Below are positions 32,306-45,287 of a stretch of 64,000 nucleotides of DNA, piece after piece. The notes beneath the pieces were generated by a model, which was not told where the DNA came from, did not search any database, and saw nothing but the letters and a program-made list of their open reading frames with translations. This DNA comes from Mugil cephalus (Eukaryota; Chordata; Actinopteri; Mugiliformes; Mugilidae): NCBI RefSeq assembly GCF_022458985.1, contig NC_061771.1, positions 21,277,501-21,341,500 on the forward strand, read 5' to 3'. Positions within the stretch are counted from its first letter, which is position 1. Each line of letters opens with the position of its first letter. The translations under genes and the position numbers were made by a program.

Positions 32306-35300
32306 TCAAGACTCATCGTCCTCTTTTTCTTCCTCCTCCTCCTCCTCCTCCTCCTCTCCTTCTACCTCTTGTCCTAACTCTGCTTCCTCTTCCACGTTGT
32401 CCTCTGTTTCTGCCTCCTCCTCTTTCTCCTCTTCCTCGGCCTGATCCTCTACTTCCACCTCCTCTTCCTCTACCTTGTCTTCCGCACTGCCCTCATCTTC
32501 CTCTACATCTTCCTCTTTTGCTTCCTCATTCTCCTCCTTTTCTCCCTCCACCTCCTCTTCACCCCCGCCCTCCATCTCTCCCTCCACTTCCTCCACCTCC
32601 CCGCCCTGTATCTCTCCCTCCACTTCCTCTTCACCCCCGCCCTCTGTATCTCCCTCCACCTCCTCTTCCCCATCTTCTTCCTCCTCGTTTCCTCCTCCTA
32701 CCTCTTCCTCTCCCTCTCCTTCATCCTTTTCCTCCTCCTCCTCCTGCTGCTCTTCTCCCTGATTTTCATCTTTCTCCTCAACCTCTGTCTCATCATTCAC
32801 AGTTTCTTCTTCTACTTGCTGCCCCTCCTCCTCCTCCTCCTCCTTTTCTCCACCCTCCCCCTCTTCCTCCTCCTGGACTCCGTTCTGTTCACTGTTGTGA
32901 TTCTCCTCGTCCTCCCTCTCGCTTTCCACGTGGTTCTGGTCGTCTCCGTTCAGCTCGGCCTGGACGTCGTCTCCGTCCGAGCCCCTCCTCCCCCCGCCGC
33001 CGCCGCCGCCGCCGCCGTTGCTGTTGCTCCTCAGGTGTATGTGGTTGTGGTTGTTGTGCTCCAGGTCCTCCAGGGTGAGTTCGAACTGGAAGCGGTCGTG
33101 CTGGAGGTGTCTGTCCGGGGGAGGCGAGGGGGACTGGGGCATGGTGTTCAGGTACCACTCCCTGTTCTCCTCCAGCGTGTCCAGCAGCTCCTGGGCGTCC
33201 GGGTGCACCAGGTCGGCCCACGTCTCCCACAGCGGGTGGACGATGTAGTCGATGAAGCCCACCTGGAGGGAAAAGGAGAAGAGACACTTTAACACGTCTA
33301 TATTTATATTTACGTAAGCATTCCACACCGATCAGACACAACATTAGAACCACTGACGGGTGAAGTGAATAACGTTGATTACAACAATGGATGGAAGGAA
33401 GGACAGGACGAAGGAGGGAAGAAAGGGACAGAGTAAGGAATGAAGGAACACAGGAACAAAACAAAGGAAGAATGGAAGGACAGAGGGAAGAAAGGAAGAC
33501 TGAAAAAAGGAAGGAAGGAAGGAAGGAAAAGGAAGAAGAATGTAGGAAAGGAGGTGAGACGGAGGGGAGAAGGAAAGGAAGGAATGATAGAAGGGAAGGA
33601 AAGAAAGAAAAGGAAGGAAGTAAAGAAAGGAAGGAATGCAACAAGGGTTAAAGAACGAAAAGGAAGAAGAATGACGGACAGAAGGAAGGAGGGAAGGAAG
33701 GAACAAGGACGGAAGGATAGAAGGAAAAGGGAGAAGAAAATAGGAAAAAAGGAGAGGAGGGAAGAAGAAAAGGAAGGAATGAAAGAAGGGGGAAAGAAGG
33801 AAGGAACGAAGGAAGGAAGGAAGGAAAGAAAAGGAAGACGAATGTCAGAAAGAAGCACGGAGGAAAGAAAAGAAAGAAGGGAAGAAGGAACAAAGGAAGG
33901 ACGGAGGGAAAAGGACAAACAATGAAGGAAGAAGGGAAGGAAAAGGAACTAAGGAAGGAAGGAACTGTAAATGATCAGATAAGATCAGACGAGATAAGAT
34001 GAGATAAGATGAGATAAGATAAGATAAGATAAGATAAGATAAGATAAGATAAGATAAGATAAGATAAGATAATCCTAAGAGGCCGAACTATCCTATGAAA
34101 CACCAGCAGGTTGTTGCTGTTGCCCACAGCATCTAAAACACATCCTCATTGTTGTAGTAATTAAACTAACTGAAGGCTTCTAGCTGCTGCGTCATGCTTC
34201 TGTTATTTTTGTCCCTCTCCTCCGGCCAGGAAGCTCTAACAGTTTCCTGACTGTGGCTTATTATCTCATCTTCTTATTATCTCATCTGGAGTTGGACGCT
34301 CACTGCTTCAACACTGAGACGTTCACCTGACTCTTCTCCACAGACGCTGTGTGTTTGTCACACATGGCGCTGATCTCCATCCCTCTCTCCCGTTCCTTGT
34401 CCCCCTGTCGGAAGAACTCCTCCATGATCCTCTCCGTCCACTGTCGGTACAGGGGTAAGGGCTTGGTGGGGTTGCTCAGGTCTGCGCAGTGCACCATGTT
34501 CCTCAGCACCTGCACACAGGCGACAGTGACGCACCCTGATTTCCCCGATGTCACACACCGTGTCTCTCTACACAGACGGTGAGTTACCTGTATCCGCTCC
34601 GTGTAATGGTCCAGGAGCAGGACGCCTGAACTCGTCACCTTCTTGGTCTCCACCATCGTCTTCAAATCTGCCAGCAGGGTCATGTGTTTGGACATGTCTG
34701 TGGCCAACACCTGTGGACAGAGACAGAAGGACAGAGTTACTGAAGTAGACTTTCCTTAAACTTAGTCTGAGTTCAGACATACAGTCTTTAGCGGTTATAA
34801 CAAACGTCTGATAAGTGACAAGGACACTTTTCCTTTCTTTAAAACACCACTCACTTTGTAAAGAGTTTTTGGAGATAAATCCACAGGAAGTCAGATCAGT
34901 GCATTATCGCAGGCGCTCTCAGTGAATGGAAAAGTGGAAAAGCTTCTGAACATGTGTTTGTTCTTGATTTATTTTTGCTTTAATCAAGGTTCTTTTTCTG
35001 AAGATTTCTGGTAAAGATGTTCAGCAAGTAGCAAGCTTACAAATGTCTTAAAAATGTAATATTTCACTAAACCAGGAGTAAACAAAGTGAAGCTGTATAG
35101 TTTTAAAACTGCCAATAACAATAAAGAGCAAGAATCACATAAACCATATCAACCTACATACCCTGGAAATGACATAAGAGCCATCCAAACCCTATAAAAG
35201 TAAATATAGTAACCCTAAACAGATCTAAAATTCCCTGTGCAGATATATATATAAAAAAATAAGTAAATAAAAAAATAAAATAAATAAAAATTGCGGTCTA

Positions 35301-38300
35301 TTTGAATTACCATAACTCACCAATGGACAAAATTCAAAGTGTGGCAGGAACACTGAGAAGTTCTACAATGTCCCCATTGTAGGACAAATAAAGGTTTTCT
35401 ATTCTATTCTATTCTATTCTAAGCTGCGCTTTCTGGGGGGAAAAAAGAAGCTGCCATTACGGTAACGATGACACACCGCTGCTGTCGGCTGCAGGTGAGC
35501 GACGCAAGACCGGAGAGACGCAGGAAGAGAGAGTTGTTTGGAGGAATTTGTTGGTAAAAACAAAGTTAGTTGCACCCGTGATATGTCACGAAGGTCTTAC
35601 AGACAAAAGCACAACTTCCCACTGTTCAGCCACACTTTGAATTTCCTCAATAGCGCAAACCACTGTGAGTTACGGTAATTCAAAAACCGCGCGCTTTAAC
35701 GGATCACCGGCGGCCCCTTCGGCTGTAAAGGGTTAACTAATGAATGATATTTCTTAAGCATTTGCACAATAAGTAAATCCGTTGAGTCTTGAGTCTGTGT
35801 GTTTGCAGTAAACTTGTGTTTGCCCTCAAGCTGCACTGGGCAGGTTCTGACCATGTCGATGACGAGCTTGCGAAGGCTCTGCCGCTGCCTCTTGGTGAGG
35901 TTCTGGAAGATGTCACAGTTCTCCAGGTGCAGGAGCTTGAAGCCCACGGCGAGGTGGTGGTTCTCCAGCACCGACTCATCGTTGTACATGAGGGCGAGCT
36001 CCGAGTCTGAACGCGCAAAGAGAGTGGGGGTGGTGAATACAGAGGTCATGTGTCGTGTGTGTGCGTTTGTGTGTTTGTGCGCTCACTGGTGTTGATGAGG
36101 AACTGGTTGGAGACGCCGGGGTGGTCTACGTCATGGATGGCAGCGGCGAACAGGGCGGCGAGGATCTCCAGGTCAGTGAAGGCGGCCTGAAATGAAAGAA
36201 GGAAAGAAAGAAACCCAGGGAGCTTTAAAAATACCCAGGAATTAGTTTATTGTCACTGTAATGTAAATAAAAATGTTTTTATGTCACCTTTTCTTATTGC
36301 ATGGCTTTCTGTTCTGTCTGACACAAGATGTCTGACTATGTTTTTTTTTTTTTTTTTTTTGCATCCACAGTGACATTAATCTGTCACAAAGAGTAAAAAG
36401 CAACTTTTAACAAACGCACACTGACGCTATTTTTCTGCCTCTCCAAAACTTATCTGTCGATACAGTTACGTATCTGTCGATATGTGTTTCTGCTAAAGTT
36501 TCTGCTGGATTCATTCTGTGCATTTTTTTTTATATTGTCACACATTTAATGCAGTAGAGTGACGCACTACAGAGCTCCACAGAAAATCATTCCTGCCTGT
36601 GGCCATCGATCTGTACAACTCCTCAATCTGCAATAACCCATATTTATATATTTATATACATATTTCTTTATGTATTTATTGGACTCTGAACTCACCATGT
36701 GCAATAATTTCCTCCATAATATTCAATGTTATTGTAAACATATATTCACTTAAACTTGTACATATTTTCTATATCTATTTCTTATATTTTGTATTATTGA
36801 TGTGTGTATTCTTACTGTACTTTCCTACTTATTCTACATATTCTTATTGCCTACATTGCTCTGTCTTCTGAACACTTTGAGTTTGTTTATAAAGTGTTTT
36901 GTTAAATGATAGCTCATTAAATGTAAAGCTTTCCATAATTAAGAAGAAGTAATTATACTTCTTCAAAACAGTGTTACACCAGGGTTGAATAAAAGTACTT
37001 AAAGGCTCAACTGTGCCTCCTTTTAGATTTTGTGTTTTCATTTATTTATTTATAATCTTCGCTAATGTGAGATCATGAACATTCAGGTTTAACATCCGGT
37101 CGTGCGGGTGCGTGCGCTTTGACCCACATCGAGGGCAGGAGTTGAGAGGAGGACATGCGTGGACTGGGTGACGTCGGCGGCATGGAGGCTGTTGTGGTAC
37201 GCGACGTTGCCATGGTAATGGTCCTCCAGGGTCATCACATAAGTGACAAAGGTGTCCACCGGGATACGAAATGTCTTCAGCAGCTCTCGCTCCTGAGGAG
37301 GAGAGGTGTCAGAACTTCACAGGTGGGAGTACACCGTGTACACGAGCAAAAGGACACAACACACGTGAGGTGAGGACGACACATTCAGTCTCTCCGGTTA
37401 CCTGGAAGATGGCGTACATGATGCAGCTCAGAGGTCTGTTGTTGGAGAATTCAGCCACTCTGAATATGTTAAAACTCCATTTGTCCAGATCCTCCAGCTC
37501 CTGGTTAAACACCACACACACAGAGAAAAGAATAATATGAACTGGTGAGTCAGAAAAGAAGCAAAAAACAGATCTGCCATAACATTAGGACCACTGACAG
37601 GAGAAGTGAATAACATTGATCATGTTGTGACAATTCACTGTTCTGTTGGGAAACATTTAGACCTGACATTCATGTGGATGTTACTTAGACATGTAACACC
37701 CACCTAGACCAGACCAGACACCCCCCACCTCAGAGCAATGACAACAACCATGAATTATGAACCCCATGAATCTCTCAGAAGAAAGACAAGGCGATTTGTC
37801 GTCATATGGCTCATAAACAGCTTTCTAGTGCGTAACTTGTCTCATCCGTCTCATTTCAGCTTTTCAGGGAAAAGTTCTTTAAAAAAGTCCAAACGTTTTT
37901 GGAGCAAAGGACAAAGAAAGTTAGCAGCAAGCCGCTAAACTTTAGGGGAGCCTTTAGCAGAAAGTCTGGATTTTGTGGAGAACATGCCAGAGCTGAAAGG
38001 AGAGTGAGACTTAGATTTAATTTTCCCCTGCAGCAGCTAAACAAATGAAAATCAAATCAAATTTAAATCCTATTGTCTCAGCCTCAGTATTAGCTTAGCT
38101 TCTGGTGTATCCACCCTTCAAGAACTCTGTCATTGACGTTAGATGTATTTTGAAAAATCTGTCTCTTAAAAATAATCTTGCATGCATGTTGTTTCTGTTG
38201 TTTCTGTTGGTCAGGTTGTTGTATCTGTTGTAGCTCTGAGCTAGCCTCATGGCTAATGCCTGGTTTTTAGTGATGAACGACTCTTTTCGCTCTGCAATTT

Positions 38301-39194
38301 TAACAACTTTGAACTTTTTTTTTTTTTTTCACAGATATGATAATAGTTCTAGCAACATCTTACCAAAAACATTACAGTTGAAAATTAGCCAGCTGGCTAA
38401 CAGTGACACATTTACTATGAAGTTGATTAAATGTCCTTTTAAAATAAATAAAAACATAAATAAATAAAAACTCGATCTTCGCACCGAGGTCATCTTAATG
38501 ATAGTGATGAATTAACACTGTTTTTTAAATTTCTTGAATACTTTCATTTGATTTCTGCTCTGCAGCGTGAAGATGCAGAGCGACAAAATCAGTCTTCATC
38601 AAACTGTCGACAAACATCTGACTGAAGATAGAATTAAACTAAACTTCCAAATAGCAGACAAGAGGAATAATAAACGTCCAACTTGTATGTGAATAGACGC
38701 AAATCTAACCAATATGAACTGATATAAAGAGTGTGTGAAATTCAGCAAGTTGGTAACAAAGACAATAACCTGTCTTGTTTTGTTAAATTACTAATCACTA
38801 ATCAATTATAGTCTCAATATAACACTGAAATAGCGTCAGCCTCAACCAAGGCGGCTATAAAACACTACTAGACGGAACAACTATCCCAAGATTTGAATTA
38901 AACCATTCACAAGTACAGACGGTTCAGACATGAATTGTGTGCCCCGTTATCTCTGAACATCTATGGATTTGGGTAACTTATTTCACACGAGTCAGGACAA
39001 CCCGGACGGAAAACAACACCTTGGCAAGCTCATCCTCGTGGTCGGTGTTGACGCCGAAGCGAGGCATCGAAGCGCTGGAGAGGCTGGAGCTGTGAGACAG
39101 TTTCCTCACGCCGCTGATGTGACTCATTGGTTTGTCTTTCAGAGTTGGAGACGGGATTTCCACCTCGTTCTGCTTGTCTGCAGATTCATGGCGG

Positions 39195-39261
<67 letters not shown>

Positions 39262-42200
39262 CATATGTATAGGGGGATTTATTTTTTCTTTTTGGCAAAG
39301 GTTATAAATAAATGTGACGTGGACGGAAAACAGATTCCAGCCCCGCTCACCGAGGAAGGTGCTGGAGATGTATTCGGACACCTGGTTCCCAGAGCGACTC
39401 ATCTCGGACAGGTGAGACAGCTCTCTGTTCAGCATCCTCTTAAACTGTGGCAGAAAGAGAACCAAACAAAGACACAGGATGACGTGCCTGCTGGTAATAA
39501 TCAAAACAGAAGTCTTTTTGAATTGAAGGCTAAAGTATGTGTAGAGTGTTAAGTTTACAGTAAAACTACAGCTAAAAGACTAAAAGATTTACATCTGACA
39601 ACTTGTTTGTGGATACCGATTGGACAATATTTCTTTTTAACATCAGCTAATAAACTGTTGTAGCACAAATAACATTGACAAACTGATAACTAGATGAAAA
39701 TAAATTAAACTGAACCGTGCACTACATTCAAAACCCAGCCTGCAGTTGTTCTAGTGATGGTTTCATACCTTGTTGGAGGCCATTTCGCTGACAGAGCGGT
39801 GCGTCTGGATGGTCTCCAGCTGGTCCAAGCACCAGTCCAGCTCCTCCAGCGTGTCCAGAGCGAGCTGCTGGTACTGCTGGTCTGACAGCGTCGCCCTGGG
39901 ACTGATGCAGCCTCCACTGAGAGGAGACCTCCTAAAACCACAGCAGGTAATTAGGCAGAAACATGAGTAAGTTAAGAGCATAACAACCCGTGTTTTTAAT
40001 TGACTATTTAATGTAATCCTTGGTGACAGCAACTTTATTTTTAGGACAAATTAAACTAAATTCTTTATTTTTAAAGGAAACTAAAATATAGCACACAATG
40101 TGAAATGAAAAACTAATAGTGTGTAGTGTGTAAGAAGTATAAGTAGAGCTACAAAATTAAGACCAGTGCATGAGTGCAGTATGACTACTGCAGCAGATAA
40201 ATGAATCTTATGTGAGTGTAAAAACAAAATGTATGCAAAAGTGCTCATGTTCATTGGTGGTACCGTGGACTGTAAAAAAAATGGACGCCATGACAGCTCC
40301 TCAAAAGTGAAGCCAAAAGCAAGTAGAGCTCCCCCTGGTGTCTGGCTGCAGTGCAGGCCATAAGCTCCACCCCCTCCGTGTTAGTGGATGGGCTAAACTA
40401 AACTAAACTAAACTACGCGGAGCCACATTACCAATGACCCGTCCACACTTGCACCACACTCACTCCAGTTTTCGTTTATTTAATACTACACCGACTCTAC
40501 CTCCACCAATGTTGGAAATGTTGGATTATACACTGTACTCTCAGGGTCCCACAGCTTTATGGAGTGGTTGGCAGGGCAACTGGTAGTGGCCTTCATGTCA
40601 CATCCTGTTTCTATAGCTTCAAATAACCAACTAAAACTGAACTTATCCAAAAAATTGAGCCTTTAACATTAACCAAGCTATATTAACCACCTAAAATGAC
40701 AGAGACCATCATCACTGAATTTTTTTTTTTTTTAGTGTTTAGTGTTAGGCCCAAGTCCCTGATCCGCTAACATGGAGGGGGTGGGGCTTATGACCTATAC
40801 TGCAGTCAGACACCAGGGGGAGCTCTACTCGCTTTGGCTTCACTTTTGAAGAGCTGTTCCCCCATCCATATTTATACAGACTATAGTTTGAAAAAGACAG
40901 CATTGTTCAATATTTCTTTTTACTTAGTTATTTGCTGTTATAAAAACACAATGTGACATCATGATGATTGACAGTTGCCATTGACAACCGCTCCTTGAAG
41001 CGAAGCAGGAATGGCAAAATAACACTTCGAGTGTTTGAAACCTACTAAACAAGAAGTTATGCTGTAAACTATTTTAACGTGACTCAAGGATCTGAGGGAT
41101 TTTTGCAGTTTTTTTTTTCAGAAAGTAAAACTTTTGTTTTGTGAACTTGTTTGAGAATTCATGTAGCTAGCTAAAACAACAATCCAACATAAGCTCTGTG
41201 TGGGGAAAGGCGGTAATTGGTAGCTAACATTTACAAAGTCTGAATCCATCCAAGTCTGATGCTTATTTATTAAAAAAGCTGTATTAACCAAGCACAAGAG
41301 TCTAACAGAACTCATGCTCAGACTCTGACTTGCAAGATGGCGCCACCCGTATCCCCAAGAGACCATTTAGTAATGGGAGGAAGTGGACCATTTTTGTCTA
41401 GAGTCTATGGGTGTTACTGTACCCTCACATGTACTGAATGAACGTGGAGACTTTTGTTTGGTTAAGCAAGAAAGTCTGAACTATGTGGGACATAAGAGGG
41501 ACATTGTAGATGTCTGGGTAGGTGGCACTGACTTGACTGCTGGTGTGGAGACGTTGGCGAGGATGGTGAAGTTGCTCCGTACTGATCTCAGACTGGCCAG
41601 TACCTAAACACAACAACATCAAGTGAGAATGGAAACCCTCACAATGTTTTCAGTCCTTTTTACCTACTTCAGTTAAATCAGGAAACACATTTTTTTTTAT
41701 GAGCATCCATTGAGATAAATGAATCCAGGCCAAACTCACTTGAGCAAAAGGCGTGACGATAAAGTCCTCTGCTGTGTGTCTAATAGACGGAGGGGTGGTT
41801 CGAAAAGAGACAGAGCAGAATTTTTCACAAGAATTACTTGTAAGTATAAACACGTGGATACACTGTGATAATCCTTTGCAATCTTACCCTTCGCTGACGA
41901 GGGAAGAGTTACGTGAGACCGTCTTGGGTGACATGTCGTAGTCCGAGTCGGAGCGGTAGAGGAAGGACTCTCTCCTCTGGCCCTGGGGGAAGGAGGTGTG
42001 CAGGGTGAGGCTTGGACTCTGGGAGCCCAGAGGGGTGTGACCTGGGGACACGCCATTCTCTGCTTCGTAACTGGAACATGAGATCGACGATTGAAAAAGA
42101 CATAAACATCCTGCAAGGTAAAAACAGCAATTTCAAAAAAAAAAAAAAAAAAAAAGTTTCAGTTCTAGGTAAACCTGTCAGAGTCAGCCTGTGTGATGGA

Positions 42201-44682
42201 GATGCGAGGAGGGATGCGGAGAGGAAGAGTTGTGGGACGTGACACGTTGCTCAGGACCTCTGGTGAACGGGTGCGATCTCGAGGGCGGAGCCAGCATGGC
42301 ACCTGATGAGGTAGGAGGGTTAGAGTTACAACCTGGTTTAAGGTTAATTGATAAAAATACTAGTCACCACAGACAGATGTTTGAGATCTGAATCTAATTT
42401 TACGATACTGTAACCTTTAACTCACTATAACATTTTCACACATACTGGTTTGGTTTCCATTGTCACACACAGTAAAATAAAACAATTAGAATTAACTTTT
42501 GATAAACTTAAAGGAGCGTAACTTTTCTTTTTGTCCACTTGGGGGCGCCAGAACAGGCTTTAACCCAGAGATGCATATTAGAGAGAGTCTGGCCAACTAG
42601 GGGATGGACTGTCTGAGCTGTCCCTCTATGCTGATTGGTTCTGAGCTGGTCACGTGTTTCATGGACGCCATGTTAAATACATCTAACCAATATTCACCAA
42701 TAGAGAAGTGGCAATAACAGAGAATAATATTAGATTTAAAAAAAAAAAAAAATAAATAAATAAATGAAATAAAAGTTAAAATATGCCACAGTGCTCAGCC
42801 TATGGCTCCAGAACAGGATCAGGAAAACACTGGAGAAACTTCACCGTCACCAGTGAACAAAAATGGAGAAAGTTATGGGAGCAGAAGATTAAAAGGAAGA
42901 ATTGGACGTCAACTGATTTCTCCTTATTATGTGATATAAATGTCAATGTCTCTCTCTGACGTCTGTTAAGAATTTATACAGGATAAATAAAGTCATACCA
43001 TCATTAATATGTACCTTGAACTCAAAAACGCCCAACACCACTTTACAAATGAATGAAGTTAACCAAGTCTTATGTCAGCCTTATGCTAGCTAGCTATCTA
43101 GTCTAAAGCCTTAGAAAATAGCAGCTACCGTCATATATATTGTGGACACGGAGACTGAGGAGAAGGTAAACACAGCTCCATGACTGATGAGGTGATTGGG
43201 CTACAAAGCACTTTACAGGATCATTTAAGATATTTAAAGTAAATAGACACTGGTATATTTAAATATGGGCGTTTTACATATTGATATTTGCAATAATATT
43301 AATAGACCCGTTAATGGTGCAAATAAGACATTTATTTCAACATCCACCCCATTGGGTAACACTTAAGAATCTTCCCTCTGATGTAGCAAACATGGCGTCT
43401 ACGATCTGAGTTGGCCAGACTGTCTCTGCTTTCACCAAAATGTCACTATAATTACACAAACTGCATCATTGACATTTATTTGTACTCCTATTTGAAGGTG
43501 TTCTACACCAATCAGCCACAACATTAAAACCACCGGCAGGAGAAGTGAATAACATTGACCATCTTCTGACAATGCAATGTCCTGCTGGGAAACTCTTGGA
43601 CCAGGTATTCATGTGGATGTTATTAAGACATGTACAACCAACCTAGACCAGACCAGGCACCCCCATCCTGACACAGCCTACGCAGCCTGACAAAGGCACA
43701 GACACAAAATGGTGCAATTTAAACTTGTAAAAACAAAACAGTTAACCAGGTGTGTTCCAGTGAGATGTAGGTTTCAATTTTTGACACAGTTAGATGTCAA
43801 GCTAATTAAATGTGCACATAACTTCCTAAGTGTTTCAGTATTTTAGGTACAGTCTGAAAAGGAATGTCAATTTTCAATCAATGCAAATTAGCTGTAAAGT
43901 GTAATTAAATACATAACTCTATTAGGTAGGATGATTTTGCAAACGGGAGTTCATGATTTGCAGGACATGGGTAAAAGCATGCTAAAAATTATTATAGTCC
44001 GCCAGGATGCAATTGTTTGTGACACGCCAAAAAGCGTCGTGAATGAATGCGGGGGGGGGGGGGGGGGGGGGGGGGGGGCGCTCCTTAAGTTCATCAGTGC
44101 ACAGCCTTGCTCCAGCTTGCTCAGTACCTGGAGACTAGGCGAGAGTCTTCTGCTCCTCCCTCTGCGTAGCTCAGCCCCCAGCGTGGCCCCAGACGTGTAA
44201 GATCGGCTGTAGCGAGACGACTCCGCCTTCCCCCCGGCACCTGTTATATCTGTGTCGTTTCCCTGTGAGACAGGACGGAGGGGCAGCTGAGGCAAGGAAG
44301 GTGCAGGGGATTTCTTCGCACGCAAGAATACCGAATCCATCAGTACAGAGAAATAAATGATTTTCTGTAAAGATCATATCATCATATCAACACAATGTGA
44401 TTTTGGCACACTTCCACAGCCACACAGACAATGAATGATTAATAAATGTGTGTGAGTGTGTGAGACGGTGCATGTGTGTCTGGGATAGGGCCTCTACAGA
44501 CTGAGCTCTTAGAGGCTGATCTGCACTGCAGTACCGTAGCAACAAAACACAGGGTGGTGGTGGGTGGGGGGGGGGGATTGGTAGCAGTTGCTAGGCAACA
44601 GTGCCGTGTTGCTTCCATGCTGCGTTTGATGTCGTTCAGGCCCAGATGCGAAAAGATGCTAACATCCGCGCACACATACTGT

Positions 44683-44714
<32 letters not shown>

Positions 44715-45246
44715 ACACATCCAGAGACTGACGGAGCCCTGCTCAGCATAATCGATGAAAGAGGGCCTCGCATAATGCGTGCCGTTATGTCCTTCAGCCG
44801 AGACGTCACCTCCGAAGGAAAGTAGCTCATTTACATAGAGCACTCGTTTAGCTGGGGCTCATTTACATAGAGGACTGTGACTGAGTGGAGGCCGGAGGAT
44901 ACAAACTGTCCGTTTTGGACCTCTGAGTGCGTGCACGGGCGTGGGCGGCCAGAACAAAGGCAGCTGAGAGATGTGTGAAAGGCACGTTTTTTTTCTTTTT
45001 TTTGCATGTCACCGTAGGCACTCGAGATAAACAAAGAGTCTGACAGTCTGCTCCACCTGCTCTCTAGCCCTCACTCTGACAGGGACATAGTTACTGGAGC
45101 TGAGGTCCCTAACAACGGTGGTAGATGCTAGGACCATCAGGAACAGTGTCCATCAGCCTCTGCACTGATACTAATGTAATATCTTTCATATCTGCTTCTA
45201 TGTGAAGAAGCTACTGGACACCAAATTTCTCTGGGGATAATTAAAA

Positions 45247-45287
<41 letters not shown>

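Noticed and set aside
32518-33078. 186-codon plus-strand frame rich in Pro, Leu and Arg, with other plus-strand frames opposite the pde4a tail
   Set aside because: It is the antisense of the GAG/GAA-rich pde4a last exon. The composition is forced by the Glu codons and there is no independent splice or homology support.
33379-33925. Long open frames on both strands (Lys/Arg/Gly/Glu-rich one way, Phe/Leu/Ser/Pro-rich the other)
   Set aside because: Simple purine repeats lack stop codons in several frames. This is intronic low-complexity DNA.
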